Below are positions 1 to 8,141 of a stretch of DNA of 64,000 nucleotides, one piece after another. Source of the DNA: Paenibacillus xylanivorans. GTDB taxonomy: Bacteria > Bacillota > Bacilli > Paenibacillales > Paenibacillaceae. A model generated the notes under the pieces. The model was not told the origin of the DNA and searched no databases. It saw only the letters and a program-made list of their open reading frames with translations. Where the stretch lies: contig NZ_LITU01000045.1 of NCBI RefSeq assembly GCF_001280595.1, forward strand, positions 1 to 64,000. Direction: 5' to 3'. Numbering within the stretch: the first letter of the stretch is position 1; each line of letters begins with the position of its first letter. The translations under genes were made by a program, and so were the position numbers.

Positions 1-29
1 GGTGTCGCACTTCATATTACAATCCGTCT

Positions 30-64
30 AAAAAAAAAGGCTAACCAGTATTTATTGGCTAACC
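30..64 (-). terminator. Rho-independent terminator of the oxidoreductase gene
   Basis: Read on the minus strand, a 9-bp stem (two G-U pairs) with an 8-nt loop is followed by a run of about nine T. It lies about 50 bases past the stop codon of the oxidoreductase gene. Confidence 0.75.
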
Positions 65-114
65 TCATAATACGAACCGCATCCTATACTTCGATATTTT
101 TACTATCTATTGCA

Positions 115-1098
115 TTAACTTAATAGAAGAACCTTTCCCTCGATGCTCGATTCAGCGGTTGCAATGGCCTGTTTCACATTTGCAAGCTCATATGTTGCCC
201 CAATGTTTGCCATCAATAGTCGGCCTTCCCGAACTAGCTCAATCACTTCATTGAATACCTGTTCCCATCGTTCTTGCGAACATCGCTCTACCCAATGCTT
301 TAGCCAAAAGAGTTTAACGTTAACTTGCGTTCCGTGGGTCATCTCATGCCATAACGGTGAGATACCCGAGAGCAGTCCGACGCTTATTACCGTGCCATGC
401 GGCCTTAAACAACTCACGAGCTGCTCTCCATCTGCCCCTCCGATGCAGTCGACGGCCGCATTAGCGCCACGCCCCTCCGTTAATTCTGCAACTCTCTCCT
501 GTAGCAACTCTTCCATCGTATTCACGACAGAAACTGCCCCAAGGCGATATAACTCAGCAGTATGGCTATCATTTCTTGTGAGCGCAATCATACGAAATCC
601 CAGAATCTTCGATAATTGTGCGAAGATTCGCCCAATTGCGGAACCACCGGCATTGACAATCAAGGTATCGCCGTACGTTAGATGAAGTATATCCGTACAA
701 ATCAGCCAAGCTGTTATCGGGTTAATGTAGATCTGACTTGCCGATTGATCATTAATATCATCAGGCACAATGATCGCATTTCGATCCAAAGTTCTCACCA
801 TCTCTTGCCACGTGTTCTCGCCTTTCAGCGGCAGGACGCGCCGACCCAACATTTGATTAGATACTCCCGGCCCTACTGCCTCCACTACACCCACTCCCTC
901 GAACCCCGGAACAGCTGGCAGAAGGGTCCGATGCGGATATGCACCTCGAACAGGAATGACATCTGAGGGATTAATAGGCCGAGCGCACATCCTCACCGCT
1001 AATTCGCCAGGGCCAGGGGGTACTAACTCCTTCTCTTCTATGCACATCACTTCGTTCGGCTCGCCGAAACGATAATAACGTATAACCTTAGCCTTCAT
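115..1098 (-). CDS. Zinc-free MDR-family NADPH:quinone / enoyl reductase-like oxidoreductase
   Basis: The 327-residue product belongs to the medium-chain dehydrogenase/reductase superfamily, closest in look to NADPH:quinone oxidoreductases and mitochondrial-type 2-enoyl-thioester reductases. An N-terminal GroES-like part (about residues 1-120, with NPSD and PGFEGVGVV) precedes a Rossmann part with the glycine-rich stretch NAGGSAIGRIFAQL. The catalytic-zinc ligands of alcohol dehydrogenases are missing. The substrate cannot be told from sequence. The start at 1098 is chosen because AGGAGAT sits just upstream; an in-frame ATG seven codons earlier lacks a site. A perfect palindrome at 1165-1182 suggests local repression. 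The gene is alone, with its own terminator. Confidence 0.85.
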   Translation of the reverse strand: MKAKVIRYYRFGEPNEVMCIEEKELVPPGPGELAVRMCARPINPSDVIPVRGAYPHRTLLPAVPGFEGVGVVEAVGPGVSNQMLGRRVLPLKGENTWQEMVRTLDRNAIIVPDDINDQSASQIYINPITAWLICTDILHLTYGDTLIVNAGGSAIGRIFAQLSKILGFRMIALTRNDSHTAELYRLGAVSVVNTMEELLQERVAELTEGRGANAAVDCIGGADGEQLVSCLRPHGTVISVGLLSGISPLWHEMTHGTQVNVKLFWLKHWVERCSQERWEQVFNEVIELVREGRLLMANIGATYELANVKQAIATAESSIEGKVLLLS

Positions 1099-1164
1099 TA
1101 TTGCATCTCCTAAAATCAATTTTCTTAGATAAAAATATAAATATAGTATGTAATAAAATAGACA

Positions 1165-1182
1165 ATAAACAACGTTGTTTAT
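1165..1182. promoter_or_regulatory. 18-bp perfect palindrome, probable TetR-type operator
   Basis: ATAAACAACGTTGTTTAT equals its own reverse complement. It lies 67 bases upstream of the oxidoreductase start codon in an AT-rich promoter region. AAC/GTT half-sites of this form are common for TetR-family repressors. No intact regulator gene is adjacent in this window. Confidence 0.6.
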
Positions 1183-1199
1183 CCAAATACAGGCATTGA

Positions 1200-1334
1200 G
1201 TCTTAAAAGGGAAATCCTTTTCAGTAGAATTAATAGCTACCCTAACACAACTTCAAAAGGAGATCTCTCAAGAAAAAGATTACCCCATTTACGAACTTAG
1301 TGTACATGTTATTACTGAAAAAGAAGTGAAGTAA
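1200..1334 (+). pseudogene. Possible 3' remnant of a coding sequence
   Basis: A 44-codon open stretch ending in TAA reads like real protein, for example VELIATLTQLQKEISQEKD near its middle, but is closed upstream by a stop and has no start codon or ribosome site. It could be the tail of a decayed gene facing the oxidoreductase across the palindrome. I do not recognise the family. The rest of 1099-1468 holds only the palindrome, AT-rich promoter sequence and a weak hairpin. Confidence 0.3.
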
Positions 1335-1420
1335 GTTTTGCAAATGATCGTATATCACAATACAATTGAGTACTTTGTAAAAATATATCACTAGTGTCCC
1401 CAATGTTGCGATAGATCAAA

Positions 1421-1447
1421 GAACCCGACGGGAAAATCCCCGCCAGG
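1421..1447 (-). terminator. Weak hairpin past the GH13 gene
   Basis: On the minus strand a 6-bp GC-rich stem (GGCGGG with CCCGTC) lies just beyond the stop codon of the GH13 gene. The T tract is poor, so it may be a weak terminator or only a 3'-end structure. Confidence 0.35.
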
Positions 1448-1468
1448 CTCTGGTGATCTTGCGATGTA

Positions 1469-3112
1469 TTATAAGGAGTAAATGAGCGCCTCATAAGGAC
1501 GCAAACGAACGGTGCCGTTTCTAACCTCATCCGAGGTTGAACGATCCAGATTGCCAATAACCAAGCGGGCATTCGTGGTTCGATCTGCGAAAGAAGCAGG
1601 CAGACGATAGGACTGCTCCCGGTCCGAATGATTGAGAATGACAAGCCATGTCTCTCCCTCCAGACTGCGGCTATATGCATATACATGCTCTTCCCCTGTC
1701 GATTGGTCACGATAATCTCCATAGACCATAACCGCGTGCGTTTTACGCAGGGCAATCAGCTGCTGGTAATATGCAAATATGGAGTCCTGCGCGGCCAAAT
1801 CCCGCTCCACATTAATCTCTTCATAGTTGGGATTCACCTGCATCCACGGCTGCCCTTCGGTAAACCCGGCATGCTTGCTGCTGTCCCACTGCATTGGTGT
1901 GCGGGAATTATCCCGGCTCAGCGGCTGAAGACTGTGGAGGACTTCATCTGGCGCACGGCCTTTACCGATTTCTTCCTTATATTTGTTCTTCATTGCAATA
2001 TCGTGATATTCATCAATGGAAGAGAACCGGACACCCGTCATGCCGATCTCCTCTCCCTGGAATACATACGGTGTTCCCGGAAGGGTATGAATCATGGTCG
2101 CCAGTTGTTTGGCCGATTCCACACGGTATTGTCCATCATTGCCATACCTTGAAACCTGTCGGGTGTGATCGTGATTGTTCAGGAACTGGGAGTTCCAACC
2201 TTCATGGCGGAACGCTTCATACCAGCTCTCCTGAATTTCCTTGTACCGTGTCAGATCCCATGTAGGCATGTCATCCGCCACCTGGAAATGGAATAACGTA
2301 TGCAGCTCTTTCCGATTGTCGCCCACATACAGAAGGCCATCCTCAGGTGTGACAAACGGAATTTCTCCTACGGTCATGATGTCATAATGCTGGAGAACCT
2401 CCCGATTCATTTCCTGCAAATATTCATGAATGCCCGGATTATTGCCCAGATAATCAATGTTCTCCGGGTGCTCCGCATCCGGGAAACCTTCCAGCTTGGC
2501 GAGCAGATTAATAACATCCATGCGGAAGCCATCAATGCCCTGATCCAGCCAGAAACGCATCATCCGATAAATCTCCTCACGCAGCTCGGGATTTTCCCAA
2601 TTCAGATCAGGCTGCTCCTTGGCAAAGGAGTGGAAATAATACTCTCCCGTCCGCTCGTCATATGTCCAGGTCGACGGTTCAAAATAGGAGCGCCAGTTGT
2701 TCGGCGGGCCATCCGGCTTCCCCGGCTTCCATATATACCAGTCGCGTTTCGGATTATCGACAGATGAACGTGATTCTTCAAACCATGCATGCTGCTCTGA
2801 TGTATGATTGACCACCAGATCCATAATGAGCTTCATGCCCAGTTCATGGACCTTGTCCAGCAATTGCTTGAACTGCTCCATCGTTCCGGCTTTCGCCATG
2901 ATGCGATAATAATCCGCTATGTCATATCCGTTATCTTTATCCGGCGATTCATAGATGGGATTAAGCCAGATGACATCAATACCCAGACTTTTGATATAGT
3001 CGAGCTTGAGCATCAAGCCCTCCAAATCCCCGATGCCGTCTCCATTCGCATCCAGGAAGCTCCGCCAGTAGACCTGATATACAACGGCTTCTTTCCACCA
3101 TGTCCGGTTCAT
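1469..3112 (-). CDS. GH13 oligo-1,6-glucosidase / alpha-glucosidase
   Basis: This 547-residue cytoplasmic enzyme (no signal peptide) is a GH13 subfamily 31-type alpha-glucosidase that releases glucose from short alpha-glucosides. The conserved regions are DLVVNHTS (about 98-105), GFRMDVINLL with nucleophile Asp199, TVGEIPFV with acid/base Glu250, and LNNHDHTR with Asp315. Valine right after the nucleophile (Val200) is the residue linked to alpha-1,6 preference in oligo-1,6-glucosidases. Trehalose-6-phosphate hydrolase is a related alternative, but no trehalose PTS gene is near. It begins 21 bases after pgmB with a good GGGGAGATG site and is the last gene of the alpha-glucoside locus. Confidence 0.88.
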   Translation of the reverse strand: MNRTWWKEAVVYQVYWRSFLDANGDGIGDLEGLMLKLDYIKSLGIDVIWLNPIYESPDKDNGYDIADYYRIMAKAGTMEQFKQLLDKVHELGMKLIMDLVVNHTSEQHAWFEESRSSVDNPKRDWYIWKPGKPDGPPNNWRSYFEPSTWTYDERTGEYYFHSFAKEQPDLNWENPELREEIYRMMRFWLDQGIDGFRMDVINLLAKLEGFPDAEHPENIDYLGNNPGIHEYLQEMNREVLQHYDIMTVGEIPFVTPEDGLLYVGDNRKELHTLFHFQVADDMPTWDLTRYKEIQESWYEAFRHEGWNSQFLNNHDHTRQVSRYGNDGQYRVESAKQLATMIHTLPGTPYVFQGEEIGMTGVRFSSIDEYHDIAMKNKYKEEIGKGRAPDEVLHSLQPLSRDNSRTPMQWDSSKHAGFTEGQPWMQVNPNYEEINVERDLAAQDSIFAYYQQLIALRKTHAVMVYGDYRDQSTGEEHVYAYSRSLEGETWLVILNHSDREQSYRLPASFADRTTNARLVIGNLDRSTSDEVRNGTVRLRPYEALIYSL

Positions 3113-3133
3113 GCTGCATCTCCCCTTTTCTGC

Positions 3134-3823
3134 TTAATGGCTATGCTCCTGCAACGTACGCTCCAGGAATGACAGTGTGAGCTGTTTCGTATCTTTCAGC
3201 ACTACGTCCGCTCCGGAACCTTTGAGCACAGCTTCTTCACCAATACCCACGGCGATCATGCCTGCGGATTTGATGGCCTCAATACCTGCCTGCGCATCCT
3301 CGATGCCGATGCAGGCTTTAACGTCAGCACCTACTTCTTCTGCTCCACGCAGGAACAGATCTGGTGCAGGTTTGCCGTGCGGTACGGAATCTGGATGTAC
3401 CACATAGCGGAACAGCGAGTCCAACTCCAGCGCCTTCAGAATTTGAGGGGCATTTTTGCTGGCCGAGGCGATAACCGCAGGAATGCCGGAAGCTTGCAGC
3501 TCAAGCAGCAATTCCCGAATTCCAGGGTAGGTGTGCTCGGGTGTCAGCGAGTCCAGCAACGAAACATAATGTTCGTTTTTACGCTGTGCGAATTCTTCCT
3601 TTTCCTCTGCCGAATACGTATTTTCTTTACCGCCCAGATGCAAAATGCGCTCCAGCGATTCTCCGCGGCTAATTCCCTTTAACTGCTCGTTGAACTCGCG
3701 GTCAAACGGGATGTCCAGCTCTTCGCCAAGCTGCTTCCATGCAACATAATGGTACTCTGCCGTATCGGTGATGACACCATCCAAATCAAAAATAACGGCT
3801 TGAAGTGCTCCGTTCCCTTTCAT
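3134..3823 (-). CDS. pgmB: Beta-phosphoglucomutase
   Basis: The enzyme converts beta-D-glucose 1-phosphate to glucose 6-phosphate, the step needed after an inverting GH65 phosphorylase. It is a HAD-superfamily protein of 229 residues with FDLDGV (nucleophile Asp13, acid/base Asp15), the helical cap after residue 20, the Lys-bearing HGKPAPDLF loop, and the Mg-binding GIEDAQAGI motif. Length is normal. The start follows GGGGAGGAACGGGTA. It pairs functionally with the GH65 gene of the same locus and is followed at 21 bases by the GH13 gene. The element at 3862-4071 sits between it and the upstream glycosidase gene, so it may have its own promoter or depend on read-through. Confidence 0.92.
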   Translation of the reverse strand: MKGNGALQAVIFDLDGVITDTAEYHYVAWKQLGEELDIPFDREFNEQLKGISRGESLERILHLGGKENTYSAEEKEEFAQRKNEHYVSLLDSLTPEHTYPGIRELLLELQASGIPAVIASASKNAPQILKALELDSLFRYVVHPDSVPHGKPAPDLFLRGAEEVGADVKACIGIEDAQAGIEAIKSAGMIAVGIGEEAVLKGSGADVVLKDTKQLTLSFLERTLQEHSH

Positions 3824-3861
3824 TACCCGTTCCTCCCCATGTCATTGCTCTAGTTGAGTTC

Positions 3862-4071
3862 AACTAAAAGATATTTACACTGGCCACTACGATGACAGAA
3901 CAACCTTCCGATCGCTGTTATCCCCAGATTTTTTTGATATCCTTTTCAGAAGGGAAAATCTGGGGGTAAAGGCGAGGCTGATGCTTCCGATGCAGCTTTC
4001 TTTCAGAAAGCTTTTAACTTCGCTTCTTCAGATTATTTCTGCCCTCTCCGTTATCGTGTAAATTTTTAGTT
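3862..4071. repeat. MITE-like or REP-like intergenic element with terminal inverted repeats
   Basis: The ends are inverted copies: AACTAAAAGATATTTACAC at 3862-3880 and GTGTAAATTTTTAGTT at 4056-4071. Inside is a second inverted repeat, TTATCCCCAGATTTT with AAAATCTGGGGGTAA (about 3918-3967), and a small hairpin around CTTTCTTTCAGAAAGC (3996-4011). No reading frame of note is present. The layout is that of a small non-autonomous mobile or structured repeat. No second copy occurs in this window. I have the impression of similar repeats in other Paenibacillus genomes, but this is unverified. Confidence 0.55.
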
Positions 4072-4076
4072 AAACA

Positions 4077-6272
4077 TTATAGTTGCCATTCAATTCGTTT
4101 CTCGTTGCTTTCCCGTCTTTCGCTCTTCCAGTCCAGAACGACCGTCCAGCCCGATTCGTTGGAAATGCTCGCATATCGAATGCCCTTGCGGGATTCAAAA
4201 TGAATATCGAACGCTGCATCCCCTATCATGAGCTGCTCCAGACTGCACTTTTTGTCAGCCCACGCCTGTGGCAATACAGGTGATATCGTCACCTGACGCT
4301 TGTGTGCTTCCGGCTGAACGCCGAAGAAATGTCGTACTATAGGTACAGCCAGTGCATAGATCGTCCACGCCTGGACTACACAGCCGTAGTCCGGGGACAT
4401 CTCCGAGAATGAACCTGGCACTACACGTGAGAAGCTTTTCCCCATTCGACGCAGTAAATCGAGTGCGTGATCCGGATGCCCGTACGCCGCTTCTGCAACC
4501 GCATGTGCTCCAGTAGAGATTGTCATCGTGCCCTGTTGATACATGGCAGCAAGATAAGTACCGTATTCACCGATGAAGTCGCGGTTTCGCATCGCTTCGA
4601 GCGCACGCTGTGCTTTGTCCTGATCGGCAATTCCCGCTTCCATCGGCGTGACAATGACCCAGTTTTTGTTCAGCAGCCAGCCACGATCTTTCTGATCGCC
4701 TCCCGCATCCGCAAGCAATCCTTCCACGTACTCCCGGTAGTCTGTAATTCCTTGCTTTTCAGCGAGAGAAACCATGTAATCCACCTTGGGCACAATATCG
4801 GAAATAGGTGCAACGGCATCCGCATAGAGACTGTCTTTTTCAGACCAATACACATCATTCACCGCGCGTACCGCTTGTTCCGCCAGTTTTTGATAGTCCT
4901 GATGCCGCTTCGTTTCACCCAAATAGAGACTCATGTGCTCCAGCGCCTGAAGAGCCTTCGCTGTATATACGGCACTATCAATCAGTTCCATATTCAATCC
5001 GGCAATCTCGATGATGCCGTAACCGGAAGGGAACAGGTCTCCGTCCGGGTCCATCTCACCCAGCAGCCAGTCGATTCCCTGAACACAATAGTCATAATGC
5101 TCGCGCAGAAGTGCATCATCTCCGGTCCACAGGAACATTTCCCATACAAAGGCGATATAGTGTGCCGTCTCCTGCGTGTTACCACGATTAGACACGGCTC
5201 CTATCGTGGTTACTTCATGCACAAAACGTCCATTGCCGTTCGCTTCCTTGGATTTCTCCAGCAACAAATTCAACGTATCCCGCACCAGTTGATGATCTCC
5301 CGTAGCAAGCACACCCTGAAGCGCATACGTACTGTCACAGCCGAACCACCACGGATACGTGGGTCCACCTGCCGTCAATCCACGACCAATTCCGTCTACT
5401 TGCTGCACCAGCCACTGATTATTGCGCTTCACCCAAGCAAATTGCTCGTTCAGCTCATCTTCGCCTTCAATGCTCAGCACTGCGCGCTGATCCAACTTGT
5501 CGTAGAGTTGCCGCTTCTGCTCTTTCAAGCTGACGTGGTCACGTTCGATGACTGAATAAGTCTGCTCACAGGCTTCACGGGAAGACTCCGACCCGGCAAC
5601 AAATAACCGGAAGCGGAACACATCCTTCTCCTCCAGCGTGCATTCAGTTACAAAAGAAATGCCTGTGCCCTTCCCTGCCGTCAGTTCCGGTCCGTAAATC
5701 TCAGGACCAACTGTCATTTCCGTTCCAGGCAGGTCACTTCCAATCATGGCGTACCAGTCTTGGGCATCATCTTTGACGATGACTTTGCGCGGCGAAATGG
5801 CTTCTGCCGTTTCACCCGCTCCTGGGATAATTCCGATCTCATCGGAATACCACACTGGACGGAGATCGGTACGTGACAGCAGCTCCAGCTTGAGCCGGGT
5901 TGTTCCTTTGCCGTAAGCGCTAATCTCATATTCTGCGACCATACCTTTTTCATAATCGGGGGCAAACTGGCTGCGTTCAATGGATACCGGAATGTGACTC
6001 AAACCGTGATCATAATCGAACCGGCTTCCGCCCCAGGATTCGCTTGTGAATCCGTCTGCCCTTGCCCATACCGCAATGTTGCGATCCAGATCCGTTACTT
6101 TCAGCCAGAATCCGTCCAGCAGCTTGATCGGATGAAGCCATACACCGCCCATTTCGTTAGCCATATGGTGCCCAAAATCTGGGAAGTATCCGTCCTGGGT
6201 ACCGCAAATTTTTACGTATTCACCTGCGTTATAATACAAATTAAATGGATGTCTGCTTGTTAATGTGGCCAT
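4077..6272 (-). CDS. Six-hairpin (alpha/alpha)6-barrel glycosidase, debranching-enzyme-like
   Basis: The 731-residue product resembles amylo-alpha-1,6-glucosidase / glycogen-debranching-type (alpha/alpha)6-barrel glycosidases. An N-terminal beta-rich part covers about residues 1-260. A helical barrel follows, with PWWFGCDSTYALQGVL near 310 in the place of the WFGRDT-like motif of debranching enzymes, GNTQETAHYI, and a C-terminal beta part. There is no signal peptide, so it should act on imported oligosaccharides. The exact GH family and catalytic residues are not certain to me. It lies 56 bases after the second permease gene and is preceded by GAGGAGGACAACC. Confidence 0.65.
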   Translation of the reverse strand: MATLTSRHPFNLYYNAGEYVKICGTQDGYFPDFGHHMANEMGGVWLHPIKLLDGFWLKVTDLDRNIAVWARADGFTSESWGGSRFDYDHGLSHIPVSIERSQFAPDYEKGMVAEYEISAYGKGTTRLKLELLSRTDLRPVWYSDEIGIIPGAGETAEAISPRKVIVKDDAQDWYAMIGSDLPGTEMTVGPEIYGPELTAGKGTGISFVTECTLEEKDVFRFRLFVAGSESSREACEQTYSVIERDHVSLKEQKRQLYDKLDQRAVLSIEGEDELNEQFAWVKRNNQWLVQQVDGIGRGLTAGGPTYPWWFGCDSTYALQGVLATGDHQLVRDTLNLLLEKSKEANGNGRFVHEVTTIGAVSNRGNTQETAHYIAFVWEMFLWTGDDALLREHYDYCVQGIDWLLGEMDPDGDLFPSGYGIIEIAGLNMELIDSAVYTAKALQALEHMSLYLGETKRHQDYQKLAEQAVRAVNDVYWSEKDSLYADAVAPISDIVPKVDYMVSLAEKQGITDYREYVEGLLADAGGDQKDRGWLLNKNWVIVTPMEAGIADQDKAQRALEAMRNRDFIGEYGTYLAAMYQQGTMTISTGAHAVAEAAYGHPDHALDLLRRMGKSFSRVVPGSFSEMSPDYGCVVQAWTIYALAVPIVRHFFGVQPEAHKRQVTISPVLPQAWADKKCSLEQLMIGDAAFDIHFESRKGIRYASISNESGWTVVLDWKSERRESNEKRIEWQL

Positions 6273-6328
6273 GGTTGTCCTCCTCTGCGGTTTGGCTCAC
6301 CGCTCATCTCTTCTATTAATACGGACTA

Positions 6329-7174
6329 TTAGCCCTTGATTGCAGAAGAGATGGAAATGCCTTCAATAAAGTATTTTTGTGCAACAAAGAATACAAGGAG
6401 TGGCGGAAGCATAATCAGCATCGTCGCAGCCATCAGCATGTTCCATTCCACGTTATAAAGCCCTTTGAACATAGACAACCCGAGGGCCAACGTGTACTTC
6501 TCACTCGAGTTCAAATAAATGAGCGGTCCCTGGAAGTCGTTCCATACACCCATAAAGGTAAAGATAGACACAGCAATCAGTGGCGGCATGGACAGCGGCA
6601 GCATGATTTTGGTGAAAATCTGCATTTTGTTGGCTCCGTCCACGAATGCGGACTCATCCAGATCACGCGGAATGCCGCGCATGAATTGGCGCATCAGGAA
6701 GATGTTAAATGCTCCGCCCCCGAAGAATGCAGGGATAATGAGTGGTAAAAATGTATCAACCCAGCCGATTTCCTTGAACATGATGAACATCGGGATCATC
6801 GTTACCTGCGAAGGCAGCATCATCGTCGCCAGTAGCACCAGGAACAGCGTGCGTTTGCCGCGGAAATTAAACCGGGCGAAACCATACGCACAAAGGGCAG
6901 ACGAGAGTACGGTACCGACTAATACCGGAATCAGAATAATCAGCGTATTTTTCAAAAATGTAAAAAACGGGATGGCTAAAACGGCATTTTTATAGTTGGA
7001 CCACATCCATACCGCCGGGAAAAAATCATCTTTGAACACCTCGGCGGGCGTTTTAAGAGACGTTGCAAACGTCCATAATAGCGGGATCAGCACGACGGCT
7101 GCACCAGCGAGAAGCATAATCATAGAGAATAATTTCGAGTAGACCGGTTTCCGTGTCGTTGCTTGATTCATCAT
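6329..7174 (-). CDS. CUT1 sugar ABC transporter permease, MalG type
   Basis: The 281-residue inner-membrane permease has six predicted membrane segments and the EAA loop ESAFVDGANKMQIFTKIMLPL (about residues 188-208) that docks to the ATPase. It ends in the MalG-like GISISSAIKG tail. The ATG at 7174 follows GAGGAGGACAA; the stop codon of the preceding permease lies just before this site, an 11-base gap. A TTG further up is not favoured. No ATPase gene is nearby, so a shared MsmX-type ATPase elsewhere is expected. Confidence 0.9.
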   Translation of the reverse strand: MMNQATTRKPVYSKLFSMIMLLAGAAVVLIPLLWTFATSLKTPAEVFKDDFFPAVWMWSNYKNAVLAIPFFTFLKNTLIILIPVLVGTVLSSALCAYGFARFNFRGKRTLFLVLLATMMLPSQVTMIPMFIMFKEIGWVDTFLPLIIPAFFGGGAFNIFLMRQFMRGIPRDLDESAFVDGANKMQIFTKIMLPLSMPPLIAVSIFTFMGVWNDFQGPLIYLNSSEKYTLALGLSMFKGLYNVEWNMLMAATMLIMLPPLLVFFVAQKYFIEGISISSAIKG

Positions 7175-7185
7175 TTGTCCTCCTC

Positions 7186-8082
7186 TCAATCCTTTTCGTT
7201 ATCGCCCTGGTAATAGACCCACATCGAAGAACTGCGGATGACCAGCAACGTAAACGCCAGAATGATGATGAACAATACCCAGGACAATGCCGAAGCATAA
7301 CCCATTTCAAAATCGGTAAAAGCTTTATTGTACAGATACAAGTTATAGAACAAGGTCGAGTTAAGTGGTCCCCCGTTGGTCATAACAAATGCTTGTGTAA
7401 AATACTGGAATCCACCGATGATACCCATAATAACGTTGAAGAACACCGTTGGGGAAATCATAGGTAATGTAATGTTGAAAAACCGTTGAAACGGTCCCGC
7501 TCCATCCAGATTGGCAGCTTCATATAGCTCTTCGGGAACTCCCTGCAAGCCGGACAAATAAATGATGATCGTGTTGCCGACGCCCCACAACCCCATGACA
7601 ATCAGTGCGCCCAGCGCATAGCTCGGATCTTGAAGCCAAGCTGGCCCCTGTACGCCGAAAAAGGCAAGTGCCCGATTCAGAATGCCGTATTCCGGATTGA
7701 AAATCATAATCCACATCATCGATGCCGCTACAGCAGGAATGACGGATGGCATGAAATAGATCAATCGGAAAAATTTCATTCCTCTGTTCCGCATATTCAG
7801 CAGCAAGGCGATAAGCAGTGACGCCACTTGATATAGCGGTACGGATACCAGCGCGAAAATGAAGGTAACTTTCAACGATTGATAGAAGAGCTCATCATGA
7901 AACATCGTTTTGAAGTTATCCAGACCGACCCATTCGATCGATTGAACGCCGGTAATAATATCCCATTTGCTAAAAGCCAGCAGCAGGGAAAATAACATTG
8001 GACCAATGGTAAAGAGTAACAAGCCTATAAGCCAGGGTAAAATGAACCAATACCCGGCACGCTCGGATTTAGAATTACGCAT
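7186..8082 (-). CDS. CUT1 sugar ABC transporter permease, MalF type
   Basis: The 298-residue membrane permease has about six transmembrane segments, the first at residues 9-32, and the EAA motif EELYEAANLDGAGPFQRFF. It pairs with the MalG-type permease just downstream. The start at 8082 is set by AAGGAGGCAGCT immediately upstream; longer versions would run into the intergenic stretch after the binding-protein gene. It lies 59 bases after that gene and belongs to the alpha-glucoside operon. Confidence 0.9.
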   Translation of the reverse strand: MRNSKSERAGYWFILPWLIGLLLFTIGPMLFSLLLAFSKWDIITGVQSIEWVGLDNFKTMFHDELFYQSLKVTFIFALVSVPLYQVASLLIALLLNMRNRGMKFFRLIYFMPSVIPAVAASMMWIMIFNPEYGILNRALAFFGVQGPAWLQDPSYALGALIVMGLWGVGNTIIIYLSGLQGVPEELYEAANLDGAGPFQRFFNITLPMISPTVFFNVIMGIIGGFQYFTQAFVMTNGGPLNSTLFYNLYLYNKAFTDFEMGYASALSWVLFIIILAFTLLVIRSSSMWVYYQGDNEKD

Positions 8083-8141
8083 AGCTGCCTCCTTGATGAA
8101 GAGGGTGAATCGGCATGGCCGCCGACTCACCCGCATGGTTT

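Noticed and set aside
4467..5555. Long plus-strand open frame of 362 codons
   Set aside because: It lies wholly opposite the glycosidase gene, has no ribosome site, and its translation is rich in Arg, Ile, His and Cys without family motifs.
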